Origin: Chara braunii
Taxonomy: Eukaryota > Streptophyta > Charophyceae > Charales > Characeae
Assembly: GCA_003427395.1 (NCBI GenBank)
Contig: BFEA01000554.1
Location: 359,381-404,511, forward strand
Direction: 5' to 3'
Length of the DNA: 45,131 nt
In this document: in pieces, positions 11,000-45,131 of the stretch
Numbering within the stretch: position 1 is the first letter of the stretch
Layout: every line of letters begins with the position of its first letter
Program-made: the position numbers and the translations under genes
Notes under the pieces: generated by a model
The model's input: only the letters and a program-made list of their open reading frames with translations
The model's database searches: none
Told to the model about the DNA's origin: nothing

Positions 11000-11990
11000 A
11001 TGGAGAGCCTTGATTATCCTCTCTCTTCTGCAGAGTGCGATGAAGCCAATCAGGAGAGAAGCTCGTCAATGTCGAAATACAGTATGTCTCACCGCAGTTT
11101 CAATGTCTCCAAAATCGTACATGTAAATCAGGTAGCAGAATGTCTAGTCAGCAGAGAAGAGGATGGTGCGAGGGAGGGTGGAAGAGAGGCATCAATCAAC
11201 ACAGCAGATAAATCTCCCTCACAAATCCACTTCCTCTTCTAGCATCTCCCAATCGCCACACCAGCAGACAGTCTCCTTTGACACACTCTGACAATGAGCA
11301 GATCTCATCATGGCGCTTGACAGCGCAGACACCTTTTGAAGACGAACAACAATGCACAATGTCGACAAGAACGCAAACAGGTAAGCTTCCTCCACATTCA
11401 ACCAATCTCACAGCGCTGATCCTCCTCCTCCTCGCCGACACTCCATCATCAATGTCGTAATCATAGTGGCAAGAGCCACGTCAACATAATCAAGTGTCCA
11501 GCTGGCGCCGAAGACATAGAAGGCGCCAGCACAAAGCAATAGCAGTCCAGCGTCAAGCCAGCGTAGCGCCAGCATCAAGCCAGCGTCAAGCAGCATGTGC
11601 AAGACTGAATATCGATCAGCAGTGGCTGGGTGAACTTATAGTGTTGACTCCGGTTGACCAGCCTCTGTTCCTGGTCTCTCAGATACGATGGCCCAGATTG
11701 TCTCTCAGCCAATGGCCTAGATCCCCTACAGTTGCAGATTCCCACTTGGGCTTGATTCCTTACGGATACCTACAAACAGCCAAGGGTGTGTGTCTGATCG
11801 ACGGCCTAGACTGAGTCCATGTGGACTTTGACTCACGGGCCTGAATTTCCGAGCTGCTGTTGACATTTAACTTTCCCCGGTCAACTGTCACACTTTGGGC
11901 CTCTGCAGGCCAATTTCAGGCCTTGCTTCGGGTACCCCACAGTAGCAGGCCGTCTTTCAGGCAGTTTACATGACTTGGGCATGCCCTTTG
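11000..11990. other. No gene recognised
   Basis: Mixed-composition sequence. 11505-11600 has repeated CAGCGTCAAGCCAGCGT words; otherwise nothing I can assign on either strand. Confidence 0.5.
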
Positions 11991-11998
11991 ACCCCTTG

Positions 11999-12185
11999 GT
12001 TCTGGCTCCTACCATTCTGGGGAGCGACGGTCCGGTTCCTGGTTCTGACTCCTACCATTCCGGGGAGCGACAGTCCGGTTCCTATTTCCCCGGCAAGTCA
12101 AAATGGAATACATGAGAAACTCACGCACGCTCCTCCCTGTTATGGCTGGGAGGCCCGAGTGGACGACATTGATTACTTCCTTGGG
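11999..12185 (-). mobile_element. Dispersed repeat family R1 (copy 2)
   Basis: Two tandem copies of TTCTGGCTCCTACCATTC...GGGAGCGAC, then CGGCAAGTCAAAATGGAATA and CTCCCTGTTATGGCTGGGAG, collinear with copy 1. Confidence 0.6.
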
Positions 12186-12189
12186 GAAT

Positions 12190-13265
12190 CCACCAGAAGG
12201 GGGAGGAGCGTGAGCGCGTTCTCAAAAAGGGAAATTTAGAGGAAAGTACTAGTAAAAACAGTCATCGGAGAGAAAGGAAGGGCTCACACCCCAAGCTAGA
12301 GAGAGAAAGAGGGTTCAGGGTTTAGGGTTTTAGAGCCTAAGAACAACACTTGCTTTACATTTTTAGAACCTAGGAACCGTTAAACCGCAACAGCATTATA
12401 GCTGAGGCCTCAGGGTTTAAGGTTTAGACAGAGACAGGACAAATAGGGATTAGGGCCTCAGAGATTTCAAAAGACTCGTAGGCGAGCCAGATCGCTCTAG
12501 CATAACTCACCAACCAGACAGTGCCACGGCTGAGAGGAGTGGGACTGTGCCTAAGCTATCCTGTGCTACTTCTCTCCTATCTTTTACTAATCGGGAATTC
12601 CGTTCGCTCTAGTGTTTGGGGCTTGATTTTTGTGTTCCTTCCGGTTCGTTCCTCTCAGCTCCTTGGCTGCCTGTTTTTCTTTTTGTTTTAGTACTGCCGA
12701 TGGGGCTGCTTGTGTTAAATTCTGTTTGCGCTAAATTCTGTGAGGTTTACACTTGCTGCAGTCCTTGCTATGACCCTGGCCCTGGCTCGTCTACTTGTTC
12801 TTCTAAGCCGTGTCTGTGTCTGTTGACGTAGGGATTTTGGATTCCTGAGGGGGTTATGGTGGTGCTTTGCCGCTTTAGTGAATCTTCCTTTTGAGGTGCC
12901 AAGTTTCCTTATGAGGTTCTGTGTTTGGTACTAAGGTTGGGGTCTTCGGGGGGCTATGGTCTAGTCTGTTAACGTGAAATCAGGTAGTAGGGCGCTCCTG
13001 TTCTGGGTTGACAGGCTGACGCTGTTTTAGGGCTATCTGCTGTTGTTTGGTTTGCTTAAACGAAGCCAATGGACATTCCTGTGACATGGGATCTACTTTG
13101 AGGCGGGTCTGAGGGCTGTGGTATGGTCAGTCTACTGTGTCTCCATTGTCCGAACTGTATCCTGTTCTGGGAGATTGTTGCTGTTCTCCCTTCCCCTAGC
13201 TGCTTTTTGTTAAAAACTTCAATAATTTTGTCTCTATCGAGTCGGACTTAGATTCTTCTCTATTT
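12190..13265. other. No gene; short telomere-like tracts
   Basis: GGGTTTAGGGTTTT near 12318 and CAGGGTTTAAGGTTTA near 12412 are degenerate plant-telomere words. The remainder may be the 3' untranslated part of the minus-strand LINE. Confidence 0.45.
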
Positions 13266-13267
13266 TC

Positions 13268-14258
13268 CTACACACTCTTCCAGCGCCCTCTGTATTCGAT
13301 CTCTAATCTATTTAGGACCCCTTCCCATGTTTCCTGCACCTGAATTAACGTGCGGTCTAACGTCTCTTGACATCTTCTTTCCCATATCATCCATAACGTT
13401 GCCGGACGTAGAATGTGAAAGAAAATGGTCTCGTGTCCCTGCCAATTGGGTGGGATGTGCAGGCCCAGTAGGAGAGTAAGAGGGTCTGTAGGGTTTAGGG
13501 TTTTGTTCGTGATTGTATGCTAGAGATCTTTTGTGTGTTGGACCAGCGTTGCTCCGCTTTTGGGCAGTGTATTAGGCAATGGCCCACGTCTTCTACTCGA
13601 CCTTCCGGGCAGATTGCACATAGCTCTTGTAACGGGGTCCTGGCTTGAAAGTTTCTCCTCTTGTTCAACCATTGGTTTAACTGGGAGAGCCAGGTGGGCC
13701 AGTAGCCACTGGAAACTTCTAATTTTGACTTGGTTGATGTTTAGAAGCCCAGTCCGATGTCCTTCGGGACATCCGTTAAAATTGGAACGATACAGAGAAG
13801 GGTAGATTAGCATGGCCCCTGCACTTTCAAGGATGACACGCATAAATCGAGAAATGGTCCAATTTATTAAAAAAAAAAAAAAAAAAAAAGAAGCCCAGTC
13901 CGATTTTGGGTAAGATCAAAATGTGCCTCCCATCTTTGGCCTACGATTTGGGTTATGGGCTGTGACCTTGTCCTTAGTGCGTAGCCTAGTTTGGTTGTGT
14001 ATTCCAAGATGTTGGTGCGCTTTTCTATGTTGAGCCTCCCTGATTTCCTTTTCCATGCCCATTCCACCGGGTCAATCTCCAAGTCTTCGATACTGGTTTG
14101 TGAATTGTAGATTCGGCGGTCCTGCGTTTCTATTACCCTCACCTTCCTTAATGTCCGTTCATGCCAGGCCACTTCCCCTGTGGAGTTTTTGTTTAGTAGG
14201 CTTGTTGATGCGCTTGGGTCCTCGATTGTGTAATATATTGGGGTGATCACAGCTGTCT
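13268..14258 (-). mobile_element. LINE-type non-LTR retrotransposon remnant (ORF2 3' part)
   Basis: A minus-strand reading frame resembles the end of a plant LINE reverse-transcriptase ORF. It contains WAWKRKSGRLN, GYALRTRSQPITQIVGQRW, then NQVKIRSFQWLLAHLALPV (the usual zf-RVT opening), a Cys/His-poor region, and HILRPATLWMIWERRC near the end, stopping at 13268. The frame is broken by the U6 insertion (13743-13904) and an in-frame TAG near 13517, so it is dead. The 5' end is truncated near 14258. Family assignment is by motif only. Confidence 0.7.
13759..13888 (+). pseudogene. U6 snRNA processed pseudogene with poly(A) tail
   Basis: Full-length U6-like body (GTCCTTCGGGACATCCG...AACGATACAGAGAAG...GATGACACGCATAAATCGAGAAATGGTCCAATTT) with small insertions after GAGAAG and CCTGCA, followed by about 20 A. 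It is flanked by a perfect 16-bp target duplication AGAAGCCCAGTCCGAT at 13743-13758 and 13889-13904. No TATA or upstream element at pol III spacing is visible, so it is a retrocopy, not a functional gene. It interrupts a LINE remnant. Confidence 0.93.
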
Positions 14259-14649
14259 ATATTCTTCTCTCAACTTTCTGTTTGTTTACCTTCGACTACC
14301 TACTCCAAAGACTATCTAGAGGGGACCCCTGCAAGCATAGTTTTCCTCTCTCTGTGAAGGGGAAATTTCATGTTGCCCCTTGCCCCTAACGGTTAGGGTA
14401 TAGGGTTGGGGCCGCCAGTGGGGGTCTGGCTAACACAAAGACCGAGACCTGCCAGTAGCTGTGCCTCCCCTTTCTCATCGTCCCCCACCCTTCATCGAGC
14501 AGCAGCAGAGGCTATGGCCAACACTCTCCCACACACCACACACAACCCACTCGCGCTCACACTCACACCCGTGTTGGTCATAGACCCCGCTAATACCGAT
14601 CAGGGGTATCCAGAGGACTATCACAGTCCGTTGGCACTAAGTGCGCCGC

Positions 14650-14732
14650 AGGCGACCAATGGGCTTGAACCCACAACCTCCTGAATGCCACTTGCATGCC
14701 TAACCAGCTGAGCTAGGCTGCTGGATCACGAT
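14650..14732 (-). mobile_element. tRNA-like sequence (SINE or decayed tRNA)
   Basis: Minus strand: CCTAGCTCAGCTGGTTAGGC (good A box and D arm) and GTGGGTTCAAGCCCATT (good B box and T arm). The acceptor stem does not pair and the anticodon arm is unclear, so a functional tRNA is not called. Confidence 0.5.
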
Positions 14733-14780
14733 AGTTATTAATTATCCCGGGGTTTAGCGATAGTTATTAATTATCCCAGG
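14728..14780. repeat. Tandem duplication, 29 bp
   Basis: CGATAGTTATTAATTATCCC twice. Confidence 0.85.
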
Positions 14781-14959
14781 GTGGAGGGAAGATGGAAGAC
14801 ATAATGGCATTTTACTATTTGTAGATTTGGCCTGGCCTTCTTTCATAACCAAGTTTCTTGGCCTTCGCCTATGAAAAATCACTGGAGATTTGGAGAATTG
14901 AAAACACACCCTACCTACTGTGAATGAGACAACTTCGTACACAGAAAAGTAACCAGGGG

Positions 14960-15860
14960 AGCAATTTCGTTGTCCTTCCCTGACCTGTACCGCATCGATT
15001 TATGCATCAGGGAAATGGAAATGTCGCTGTAACTCCCTTAATAACAAAAAGCTCCCGAGCGAGCAATCTTGGCTCTTGCCTGCTCTTCTTCTCTCTCCCC
15101 CTATGCCTCCATTGCCCAGTCTGCAGTCTCCTATCAGTGAGCATAGCCTCTCCATGTCAGTGCTAATCATGGTGCTGACGTGGACCAACAACACATAGCA
15201 GATTGCCTGCCTACACACAGCAAATCTAGAGATATAGCAAGATAACACGGTGGAAGGCAGGCAAGAAGGTGGACAAGGCACACGGCAATGTCCTTTTCCA
15301 TCCTTCTTATCTTTTGTGTTTTACATGGTGTTTATTCGCACCAAGTTGTCCTTCCCTCACCTATAACACATCAGTCTATGTGTCAGCGGAACGTAAATGT
15401 AACCCAACTCCCTTAATGACAGAAGCTGGCAAACCTGGCCTCTTCTTCTCTCCCCCCTTATGCCTCCACTGCCCAGTCCGCAGTCTCCAATCAGCGAGAA
15501 TAACCTCTCCACCATCTCAGCGCTAATTATGGTGCTGGTCTGGACCAAGAACAGAGCATATTGCTGCATAGCGGACCAGGATCGCGTTCACACAAAAATA
15601 ACCTCACCAGGTCGGCGCTAATTACAGTGCTCATGACACTCGTGTCGACCAAGAACAGAGCAGATTGCTGCCTAATGATGGACCAGGAGTGGCAGGAACA
15701 CATTCACACGAGAAGAACCTCGCCGTGTCAGTGCTCATTATGGCGCTAATGCGGACCAAGAAGTGATGGATCAAGAACATGTTCATACAATGAATGTAGA
15801 GAACTGACGGATGAAGAACATGTTCATACAATGAATGAAGAGATATAGCAACAAGGTGGA
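14960..15860. repeat. Diverged tandem array
   Basis: A module with TAACCTCTCCA, GCGCTAATTATGGTGCT and GGACCAAGAACAGAGCAGAT recurs four to five times (for example about 15145, 15500, 15600, 15715), the first two with about 150 bp of extra shared sequence. GAAGAACATGTTCATACAATGAATG is doubled near 15772-15838. No coding meaning seen. Confidence 0.7.
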
Positions 15861-16374
15861 ATGCAGTCAAGAAGGTGGGCGATGAACGACGATGGACTCT
15901 GCTCAGAGTAGTTTCGCACCTCATACATGTGCAGCTCCAAACAACTGCCTTGAAGCCGAAGGAACCAGAACCGTGGGATGCCTCTCGCTCTCCACCTGCA
16001 CGAGGGGAACAGAATTGATGTCCACAATGTCAGCGCAATGCGAGAAAGTGTTCCTTGAGACCAAAACAGCACCATATGCACTTAGACATCCAGTATCTTA
16101 CTGAGGGGATGGAAATTATAAAATGAATCGAGTCCACCTTGAGTTCTGCTCTCACCTGCCTCTTCAGTTCAGAACTAAGGCAACAGGATTGCATTGGCAC
16201 TGACTGGCAAACGTCCAGGCCTCGTTAGCTAATGTAGATGCTGGGTTGGCAGTCACAGACCAGTTCGTGCAGAAAGCAGACTGGGCTGTCTTCTGCAGCA
16301 ACTAAAGAGCCAGTTTTTGCCGCAGGGGCACTTCCAATAAGAAAAAGAAACAGTAGCCGCCGCCGGGCCACAAG

Positions 16375-16555
16375 AAGGAGAAGAAGAAGGTGCAGAAGAG
16401 CCATAAGAAGCCGATGAAGGTGTTGCAAGGGGCGCAAAAAGAAGAAGAGGGTTCTGCAGGGCCACGACAACAAGAAGAAGGTGCCACAAGGGCGCAAAAA
16501 GAAGAAGGTTCTGCAGGGCCACAACAACAAGAAGATGACGCTGCAGGCACAAGTG
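16375..16555. repeat. Minisatellite of about 60 bp (GAAGAAG-rich)
   Basis: CAAGAAGAAGGTGC...AAGGGCGCAAAAAGAAGAAG...GTTCTGCAGGGCCAC repeats three times imperfectly. Confidence 0.75.
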
Positions 16556-17127
16556 GTTAACAACTTGAGAACAACCCCCACTTTTCAGCCCATAGGTTAA
16601 CCCTCCAAGCACTGAAAAGGGCATTTGGGAATAACGTTTTGCAGTTCTATTTTAGTTTTTTTGGGGACCTATAATCAATCACCTATTTACTTTTTGGTCA
16701 AGGTTTGTACATGCATGCCAAATTTGGTATTTGTTGGAGCCCTGGAGATGACTGTTTTGGCAAGCACTGAAAATCCTGAATGCTGCATGAAAAATTGAAA
16801 ACACTTTTTTCAAGTTTTTTGCCTTAGGGTTTGAGATACCCTTCTTTTGAATCTTTTCAACTTCGTTTTTTTTTTTCACTGTTGATTTCTTTGTCGTCCA
16901 CTCTATGGGTTGGAGATAAGTTTGGTTTAAAAAACTGACAAAAATTGTGTTTTGTTTTTGACAACCAGTGTCAACCACCATGGAAAAACCCTGAAAAAAG
17001 TTCAGGGCTCGGTTAACTGCTTCTCGCACCTTGGCAAGAAACACTACCAGAACAGTTGGCATTGACAGCAACACCATCAAATATGTCATGACTATTCTGA
17101 ATAATGAACAATGAAGGGAGCTCCAAG

Positions 17128-17335
17128 AGCAGCAGAAGAAGACGGTCCAGAGGTACCCCCCTGCCTGAAAACCCCACAGCTCTGGAGACATACTTCCAGC
17201 AGCAGAAGAAGACGGTCCAGAGGTACCCCCCTGCCTGAAACCCCCACACCTCTGGAGACATACTTCCAGCAGCAGAAGAAGACGGTCCAGAGGTACCCCT
17301 GTCTGAAAACCCCACACCTCTGGAGACATACTTCC
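17128..17335. repeat. Minisatellite, 70-bp unit, three copies
   Basis: AGCAGAAGAAGACGGTCCAG, AGGTACCCC...CTGGAGACATACTTCC with starts at 17131, 17201 and 17271. 70 is not a multiple of 3, which argues against coding use. Confidence 0.9.
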
Positions 17336-17387
17336 CCCGAAAAACTGGAAAACCAAATTGAAAGAGGAGGTCCTGACACAACCATTA

Positions 17388-17470
17388 TTTGGGACATCCA
17401 TTAAAACTGGAACGATACAGCGAAGATAGCATGGCCCCTGCACAAGGATGACATGCACGAATCGAGAAGA
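17388..17470 (+). pseudogene. U6 snRNA-derived retrocopy
   Basis: From TTGGGACATCCATTAAAACTGG to GACATGCACGAATCGAGAAG; short deletions in the GAGAAGATTAGCATGG and CCTGCGCAAGG parts. Lies just beyond the 3' end of the aspartate oxidase gene, antisense to it. Confidence 0.82.
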
Positions 17471-17621
17471 AAAAAGTGCTAAGAAGAAAAGGAAAGTGAT
17501 GTGCCAGTGCATACCAATCGCGCTTACGCTCCACAAGGCCTCACATACTGGCTCAAAAACTTAGAAGAAAAAAGCACTTAGAAGGAAAGGAAAGCGAAGT
17601 GCCATCGGATACCAATCAAAG

Positions 17622-17627
17622 TTTATT
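17622..17627 (-). terminator. Probable polyadenylation signal AATAAA
   Basis: On the minus strand AATAAA lies about 28 bases after the L-aspartate oxidase stop codon, within GTTTAATAAACTTTG. Position and strand suit a 3' end signal; cleavage was not tested. Confidence 0.55.
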
Positions 17628-17655
17628 AAACAAATCAGTCAACAGGGTGCATAAA

Positions 17656-41978
<24,323 letters not shown>

Positions 41979-42080
41979 CTGTTGTCAGATGAAACAAAGG
42001 CAAAGGGAGATCAGCATCGAGAAGCTCAGTCAATAATCTGTAGCACAGCGGGACACACCATCGGCGTCGAAGGCATGGGT

Positions 42081-42145
<65 letters not shown>
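42081..42145. repeat. 65-bp poly-G run
   Basis: Uninterrupted G from 42081 to 42145 followed by a G/A-rich minisatellite to about 42215. Such length is rare in natural DNA and may be inflated by sequencing or assembly; it lies about 100 bp upstream of exon A's acceptor. Confidence 0.9.
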
Positions 42146-42990
42146 CGTGGAGGGCGTGGAGGGCGCAGAGGGAAGAAGGGGAAGGACGGGAAGGAGGGGA
42201 AGGAGGGGAGGTTGGGGATCCAGAACCAGGGTATAATGGCCAGGCATGCAGAACTGCTGTTATAGTCATAGAATGCCTCCCAGAATACTAGCCAGGCATG
42301 CTACGATACCGCCCAAAATAGCCCTCAAGCAAGAGGGTGGAGACTCGGGAGAGGTAGTAAAAAAGGCGGAGAAGCAGGGGGCATAGCTGAAATGCCCTAA
42401 CCTGCTATCAACACATACGATTAAGCAGCTCAGCTGATTATGCCCGATCTCATCCTACAGCACATCACATTCTGGCTAATTTGGGAGGAAAGGAGGGGCT
42501 CAAGGGACTAATTTGAGTACAGCTCTTTTTCCTTCAGACTCGGGAAGAGGTACAGCCCGAGAGAGAGAGAGAGAGAGAGAGTGACCTGTGTGCATTGAAT
42601 ATGGTAAAACGATCCTGATAGACTCTGCCAAAAGTCTGTATCTCCTTGTCATTACCGCCCTTCATTACTATCACTCGCTCTCCCTACTCCCTTGCCCTGT
42701 CTTTCCTTACGCTCAGTCATTTCCTGCCTGGTCTTTGCGGCTTCATGGGGCAGGCCTCGCTGATGCTATGATCATTCTTAGAGAACATGAGCCTGGTGGG
42801 AAAAGTTCATGCTTTCTAAACATGCACATAGCAACAGCGGGCCCGGGCCAATCCTAAACATACTGGCTCACTCGTAGAGAGCGCTTCTATGATCTATCAA
42901 CTCAGGTCGCTACCATCTTTCTATGAACAAAACAGGTACCCCTTGTGTGATTCAGCTTTCCCCTAACGAACATTTGTTTCCCATGAAATC

Positions 42991-43423
42991 ATCAAAAATT
43001 TACAATGCAATTTATGTTGGTTATCAAAAAATTACAATGCAATTTGTGTTGGTTCTTATGTAACGTTTCACTGACGTGATTGTGTTTCCTAGTTCAATAT
43101 AAAGACGTTCAATGAATGCATGTTATATTCGGGTAAACAAACGTCAAAAAGGTTGAAAAAAACATCAAGCTTTAAAAATCACACCTTTGAAAACACCGTG
43201 GGCAATTACTAAACAATGTAAACATTGTATTTGAGAACATTGTAAAACAACATGTCCTTCTTGTACCTACCCTGTGGCTGAATGGCACACACAAGTAACT
43301 CTTCATATGCAGAGCATGAGTTTATATTACCTTATAAGTTATAACTTTATATCCTGATGTATAGAAATCATACAAACAATGTTATAACTTTATATCCTGA
43401 TGGATAGAAATCATACAAACAAT
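42991..43423. repeat. Two adjacent short tandem duplications
   Basis: 32-bp unit (ATCAAAAAATTACAATGCAA...) at 42991 and 43023; 43-bp unit (GTTATAACTTTATATCCTGA...) at 43338 and 43381. Confidence 0.88.
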
Positions 43424-43450
43424 GTTAGGAGCATTCCCCTTAAACCATTA

Positions 43451-43704
43451 GTACCTTTGTTGGTTCGGAAAATAGTGGGCGTCCGACCTTTCAGGAGGCC
43501 GAAAATAGCGGGCCTCCGACCTTTCGGAAAATAGCGGGCCTCCGACCTTTCGGAAAATAGCGGGCCTCCGACCTTTCGGAAAATAGCGGGCCTCCGACCT
43601 TTCAGGAGGCCGATCAGATTTATCAACGGCAGCCGTTGTCGGGCCCGGCCTCCTAGAAGTTCGGGAGCTGGCAAAAACTTGCCGAAACCGGACACCAAAG
43701 GTAC
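43451..43704. mobile_element. MITE with TA flanks and internal 26-bp tandem repeats
   Basis: Ends GTACCTTTGTTGGTTCGG and (reverse complement) GTACCTTTGGTGTCCGG form imperfect terminal inverted repeats flanked by TA on both sides, as for Tc1/mariner-type insertions. Inside are about five copies of a 26-bp unit (GGAAAATAGCGGGCCTCCGA...) from 43466 to 43606. No coding capacity. A poly-A follows at 43712. Confidence 0.72.
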
Positions 43705-43709
43705 TAGTG

Positions 43710-45109
43710 CTTAAAAAAAAAAAAAAAACACGGGGGCAATCAACCGGGCAATCAATCCTTCCTCCTTTTCCCTTTTAAACCACCACCTCCAATCCTCTAT
43801 TCCTTGATGCGCAATTTTGCCTGCACCTAAAAATACGACCCAGCGGGGACAAAGGCCTACCGTGAGCCACCAGGCAAAATGGTTGAGTAGGCTGAGCAGC
43901 CCCATGTTAATGAGCCGGGGGGCACAGGCTAGCTGGGTGCCACAGTGGTGGTTTGACTTACTAGATCCGTTCTCTGAGCTCTTTCTGGAGAAAACTAAAA
44001 AAGAACAGGCAAAGAGCAATGATTACGAACATTCCACAGTACTTGTATGCAGTACAGACTAATAATATTCTTAGCCATATGTAACACATGTTCTGAGATT
44101 ATCAAACGGAAATTGCTCCCTCAGCTGTGGTTCGACTAGTGCACGGGATGGGCTTATTTAGGGCATGTGTGACCCATCAACGCCCAGTGCGTGGGTCTGT
44201 GGACTCGTCGTCAACAGTCAGTATGTCGCACAGTCCAGCCCATCCGCTAGTCAAACCTTGCCGCTGGCTTTACTAAGGGAACATAAACACATTGTGATTG
44301 AGAACAAAACACAATTCCCAGGCTCATACTTCATCCGAACAAAGTTCAACAAACACATTCTGATTGGAAAAACAACACAATAGAAGACCCATTCCACCCT
44401 TCTATTCCATCAGAAGTTCAGAACCCACTTTCCCTCGTTGACGGAAATGTTCTCCAGTTCCACTATTTTGAGAACACGAACACGTTGTAAATTGTAATTA
44501 AAACCGACACAGTATAACACCCACCCAATCCTCGTACTTCATTTTCTAACCCTCTCCGCTTTCCAGTCGAGGTGGAAATTGATCCATCGTTTCAGTGATT
44601 GAGGACTACCACATCTGCTTTCCTACCAAAGTGGGAATGGCTCCCCCGTTTCAGTAATAGAATACATTTAATTTGCAATATTTTCAACACATGGAGACAT
44701 TGGGGAGCAAGAGAACTGAGTTCGAGTGCAGAGACTTATGTAACAGTCGACAGGATGGAGAAGCATAGTGTTTTGAACTTCTTTCCCTTTCTTTACCACA
44801 GATCAGGTATTAAGCTGATGAGAGATCCAGAACAGAATACTACATTTAATCTGAAGCATTAGACGGGGAGCATGGGCACAATAGTAGTAAAGTTAGTAAA
44901 AAAAGAATACTGATTCATTTTAGGTGATTTGAGATTTTCAGAGATTAAGTACAGCTTTGTTTACAAGCAGGGTCTATGGCTGTCGGGGAGGAGATATATG
45001 AGTGATATATTAGAAAGACACCAAAGTGACCAAACTGCTGTCCCCAGAATAGAACCCACACATTGGCATTTGGCTATTGTTTAATTATTTAATTGTTATA
45101 AAAAAAGGA
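43710..45109. other. No gene recognised
   Basis: AT-leaning sequence searched on the minus strand for the missing aspartate oxidase exons (GxGxxG, SNTNYAQ); neither found. Presumed intron or 5' flank. 44950-45000 has a faint resemblance to the R1 family tail. Confidence 0.4.
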
Positions 45110-45131
45110 GGGGGGGGGGGGGGGGGGGGGG
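45110..45131. repeat. Poly-G contig end
   Basis: The window ends in at least 22 G. Contigs stopping at homopolymers are usually assembly breaks. Confidence 0.85.

Noticed and set aside
13759-13868. Functional U6 snRNA gene
   Set aside because: Poly(A) tail, flanking target duplications, internal insertions and no upstream TATA-like element at the usual spacing show a retrocopy.
14650-14732. Functional tRNA gene
   Set aside because: Good D and T arms, but the acceptor stem does not pair and no clear anticodon arm forms.
16679-17536. 285-codon minus-strand open frame
   Set aside because: Covers the 70-bp minisatellite and a U6 retrocopy; the repeat unit is not a multiple of three and no domain is visible.
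42026-42269. Polyproline or polyglycine frames
   Set aside because: Translation of the poly-G run.

Overview
This window is nuclear DNA from a green-lineage eukaryote. It carries the 3' two-thirds or so of one recognisable protein-coding gene, spread over about 24 kb of very large, repeat-filled introns. Several signs point to a streptophyte: the gene is a plant-type (plastid) L-aspartate oxidase; all introns are GT-AG; short interstitial tracts match the plant telomere repeat TTTAGGG; and there are many retroposed U6 snRNA copies, LINE remnants and MITEs. A charophyte alga such as Chara would fit the repeat density and intron size, but I cannot test the species from sequence alone.

The gene lies on the minus strand. 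Twelve exons, from 41978 down to the stop codon at 17656, join in phase into 512 codons plus a stop (1539 bp). They cover L-aspartate oxidase from just after the FAD-binding N-terminus to the C-terminus. All substrate-site motifs are visible ([38 protein letters not shown]). The first exons (transit peptide and dinucleotide-binding GxGxxG) were not found up to 45131 and are probably outside the window. The enzyme oxidises L-aspartate to iminoaspartate, the first step of de novo NAD synthesis in plant plastids.

Region by region: 1-17600 lies downstream of the gene and holds no gene I can name. It contains dispersed poly(A)-tailed repeats, tRNA-like SINEs, a hAT-type MITE with an 8-bp target duplication, a hairpin/minisatellite cluster at 6640-6960, CA microsatellites, a LINE remnant (13268-14258) interrupted by a textbook U6 retropseudogene, many short tandem duplications and a weak WD40-like remnant near 1-1.8 kb. 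From 17656 to 41978 is the gene; its introns hold two solo LTRs (20107-20981 and 35723-36583), another LINE fragment, four U6 copies, MITEs and GC-rich repeats. From 42 kb to the end is presumed intron or upstream sequence with a 254-bp TA-flanked MITE.

Assembly caution: three exact 38-bp Nextera mate-pair junction adapters (407-444, 9302-9339, 26452-26489), one single N, one 30-N gap, a 65-bp poly-G run and a poly-G contig end show that parts of this sequence are chimeric or artefactual. I did not find a new multi-gene system. The most notable biology is the dense, same-orientation set of seven U6-derived copies and the several structured non-autonomous elements.
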